Source: Saprospiraceae bacterium
Lineage (GTDB): Bacteria; Bacteroidota; Bacteroidia; Chitinophagales; Saprospiraceae
Reading direction: 5' to 3'
Assembly: GCA_020629715.1 (NCBI GenBank)
Contig: JAHDCU010000009.1
Location: 178,118 to 242,117, forward strand
Length of the DNA stretch: 64,000 nt
The notes under the pieces are model-generated. The model was not told the origin of the DNA. It saw only the letters and a program-made list of their open reading frames with translations, and searched no databases. The translations under genes were made by a program, and so were the position numbers. Shown in pieces: positions 62,585 through 64,000 of this stretch. How positions within the stretch are numbered: the stretch's first letter is position 1; every line of letters starts with the position of its first letter.

Positions 62585-63421
62585 ATGATGCAGTTATTCG
62601 ATTCAGTCTGTACAGAATGTAGTAAAAATGTAACCACCAGTTATAGTACGTCATTCTCAATGGGAATTAAGGCTTTTGACAAGAGTTTCAGAAAACCTAT
62701 CTATAATATTTATGGATTTGTTCGTTTCGCTGATGAAATAGTAGACACTTTCCATAATCATGATAAGCGAGAGTTACTTGATAAATTTGAAAAAGATACC
62801 TACGAAGCGATCGATCGTAAAATATCTCTAAATCCAATATTGCACTCATTTCAACTTGTTGTCAATAAATATAAAATAGATAAAGAACTCATAAGGGCAT
62901 TTATTCATAGTATGCGTATGGATTTAACAAAATCCTTTTATGGGGAGGAAGAATATAAAGAGTATATATATGGTTCTGCAGAGGTAGTAGGTCTAATGTG
63001 TCTTAGAGTATTCTGTCAAAACGATGCACAGGAGTTTGATAAGCTAAAACCGTATGCATGTTCATTAGGCAGTGCTTTCCAAAAAATCAATTTTCTTAGA
63101 GATATGAAAAGTGATTATGAAGAGAGAGGAAGAACTTATTTTCCTCACATAGATTACCTAAGTTTTAGTAATAATGACAAGTCCCAGATAGAGGCAGATA
63201 TCAAAAAAGACTTCGATCATGCCTTTATAGGAATCCAATTACTACCTAAAGGTGTAAAGTTTGGAGTTTATTTAGCGTATATATATTACACTAATTTGTT
63301 TACGAAAATTTCTAATAGTACAGCAAAAGCAGTTGTAAATGAGCGCATTAGAGTCCGCAATAGAAGAAAAATTTATCTCCTAGCAACATCCGCGATCAAG
63401 AACGAATTAAATTTGATCTAA
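62585..63421 (+). CDS. crtB: Phytoene synthase (squalene/phytoene synthase family)
   Basis: From ATG 62585 the enzyme has 278 residues (TTG 62579 and ATG 62588 are alternatives). SYSTSFSMGI, FVRFADEIVDTF (first Asp-rich motif), YIYGSAEVVGLMC and NFLRDMKSDYEERGRTYFP (second Asp-rich motif) are the family signatures. It joins two geranylgeranyl diphosphates to phytoene, the substrate of the upstream crtI. The next feature is the rRNA promoter region. Confidence 0.93.
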   Translation: MMQLFDSVCTECSKNVTTSYSTSFSMGIKAFDKSFRKPIYNIYGFVRFADEIVDTFHNHDKRELLDKFEKDTYEAIDRKISLNPILHSFQLVVNKYKIDKELIRAFIHSMRMDLTKSFYGEEEYKEYIYGSAEVVGLMCLRVFCQNDAQEFDKLKPYACSLGSAFQKINFLRDMKSDYEERGRTYFPHIDYLSFSNNDKSQIEADIKKDFDHAFIGIQLLPKGVKFGVYLAYIYYTNLFTKISNSTAKAVVNERIRVRNRRKIYLLATSAIKNELNLI

Positions 63422-63460
63422 ATTTTTTTGAAAAATATACTAGCAATTGCAAAATAACCC

Positions 63461-63468
63461 TATATTTG
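63461..63468 (+). promoter_or_regulatory. Putative rRNA promoter -7 box (TATATTTG)
   Basis: TATATTTG lies 40 bp after crtB and about 200 bp before the 16S 5' end, followed by CGCTCC as also seen after the rpsA box (TATCTTTGCGCTCC). That shared downstream sequence may mark strong growth-linked promoters here. Confidence 0.5.
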
Positions 63469-63636
63469 CGCTCCCATTATGAAAGAATAGTGGATAAAAA
63501 TTGAAAAGAAGAGATTAAGATTAGTGATGAGTAGTTACTAATTTTGATTGCTTAGGAAGATAAAAAGGAAAATAAATAGGTAAGAAGAATTGAGAGGCAG
63601 CGAGAGGATAATCGATAGTAATAACAATACAATAGA

Positions 63637-63660
63637 TGTCTATATTTACGGATATAGATA
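63637..63660 (+). other. Hairpin in the 16S leader
   Basis: TGTCTATAT and ATATAGATA pair (one G-U) around TTACGG, ending about 12 bp before the expected mature 16S end. It may be part of the precursor processing stem; the downstream partner lies outside the window. Confidence 0.3.
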
Positions 63661-63671
63661 TTAAAGAGAAT

Positions 63672-64000
<329 letters not shown>

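Overview
The window is a piece of a Bacteroidota chromosome. The evidence is a 16S rRNA 5' end with a Bacteroidota-type sequence, genes without clear Shine-Dalgarno sites, repeated -7-like boxes of the form TAnnTTTG, four secreted proteins with C-terminal type IX secretion (T9SS) sorting domains, a fused alpha/beta 2-oxo acid dehydrogenase E1, and a CrtI-CrtB carotenoid pair. The giant HYR-repeat protein and the gene mix fit a marine Saprospiraceae/Chitinophagia-like organism, but this placement is inference. Base composition is moderately AT-rich, more so at 38.4-42.3 kb.

Layout. 1-18.6 kb: the last 76 codons of an ATP-dependent DNA ligase and, about 16 kb later, its usual partner, a ligase-associated DEXH helicase. 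Between them lie a 4349-residue secreted HYR-repeat protein, an SGNH-hydrolase-like T9SS cargo and a thioredoxin/MsrA-like fusion. 18.8-23.1 kb: two more T9SS cargo genes, one an alpha-amylase. 23.1-26.3 kb: nadD, dnaN and a catalytically dead M16 peptidase homologue. 26.4-32.4 kb: a cell-shape operon mreB-mreC-mreD-pbp2-folA followed by a DUF2851 gene cut by an in-frame stop. 32.7-38.4 kb: DUF5606, fused E1 dehydrogenase, recO, a small conserved protein and a GH3-like protein. 38.4-42.4 kb: AT-rich accessory island with an intact 515-aa gene of unknown function, a decayed tandem copy, and a 770-bp non-coding stretch of strong hairpins. 42.4-53.5 kb: uvrA, a lipoprotein, purine nucleoside phosphorylase, two BatD-like proteins, asnS, crcB and a WecA/MraY-type transferase. 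52.7-56.8 kb: uppS-bamA-ompH (envelope biogenesis). 56.8-61 kb: acyl-CoA ligase and divergent rpsA, with a 7-bp tandem repeat over the rpsA promoter. 61-64 kb: crtI-crtB, then the start of a 16S rRNA gene.

Main themes: envelope and cell-wall growth (mreBCD, PBP2, uppS, WecA-like, bamA, ompH), export of large surface proteins through T9SS, and housekeeping repair and translation. The points most worth a second look are the higher-order repeat structure of the giant protein, the split ligase/helicase locus and the helicase's broken start, the stop-interrupted DUF2851 gene, the decayed paralogue, the hairpin-rich non-coding region before uvrA, the terminator placed 20 nt before recO, and the repeat tract upstream of rpsA.
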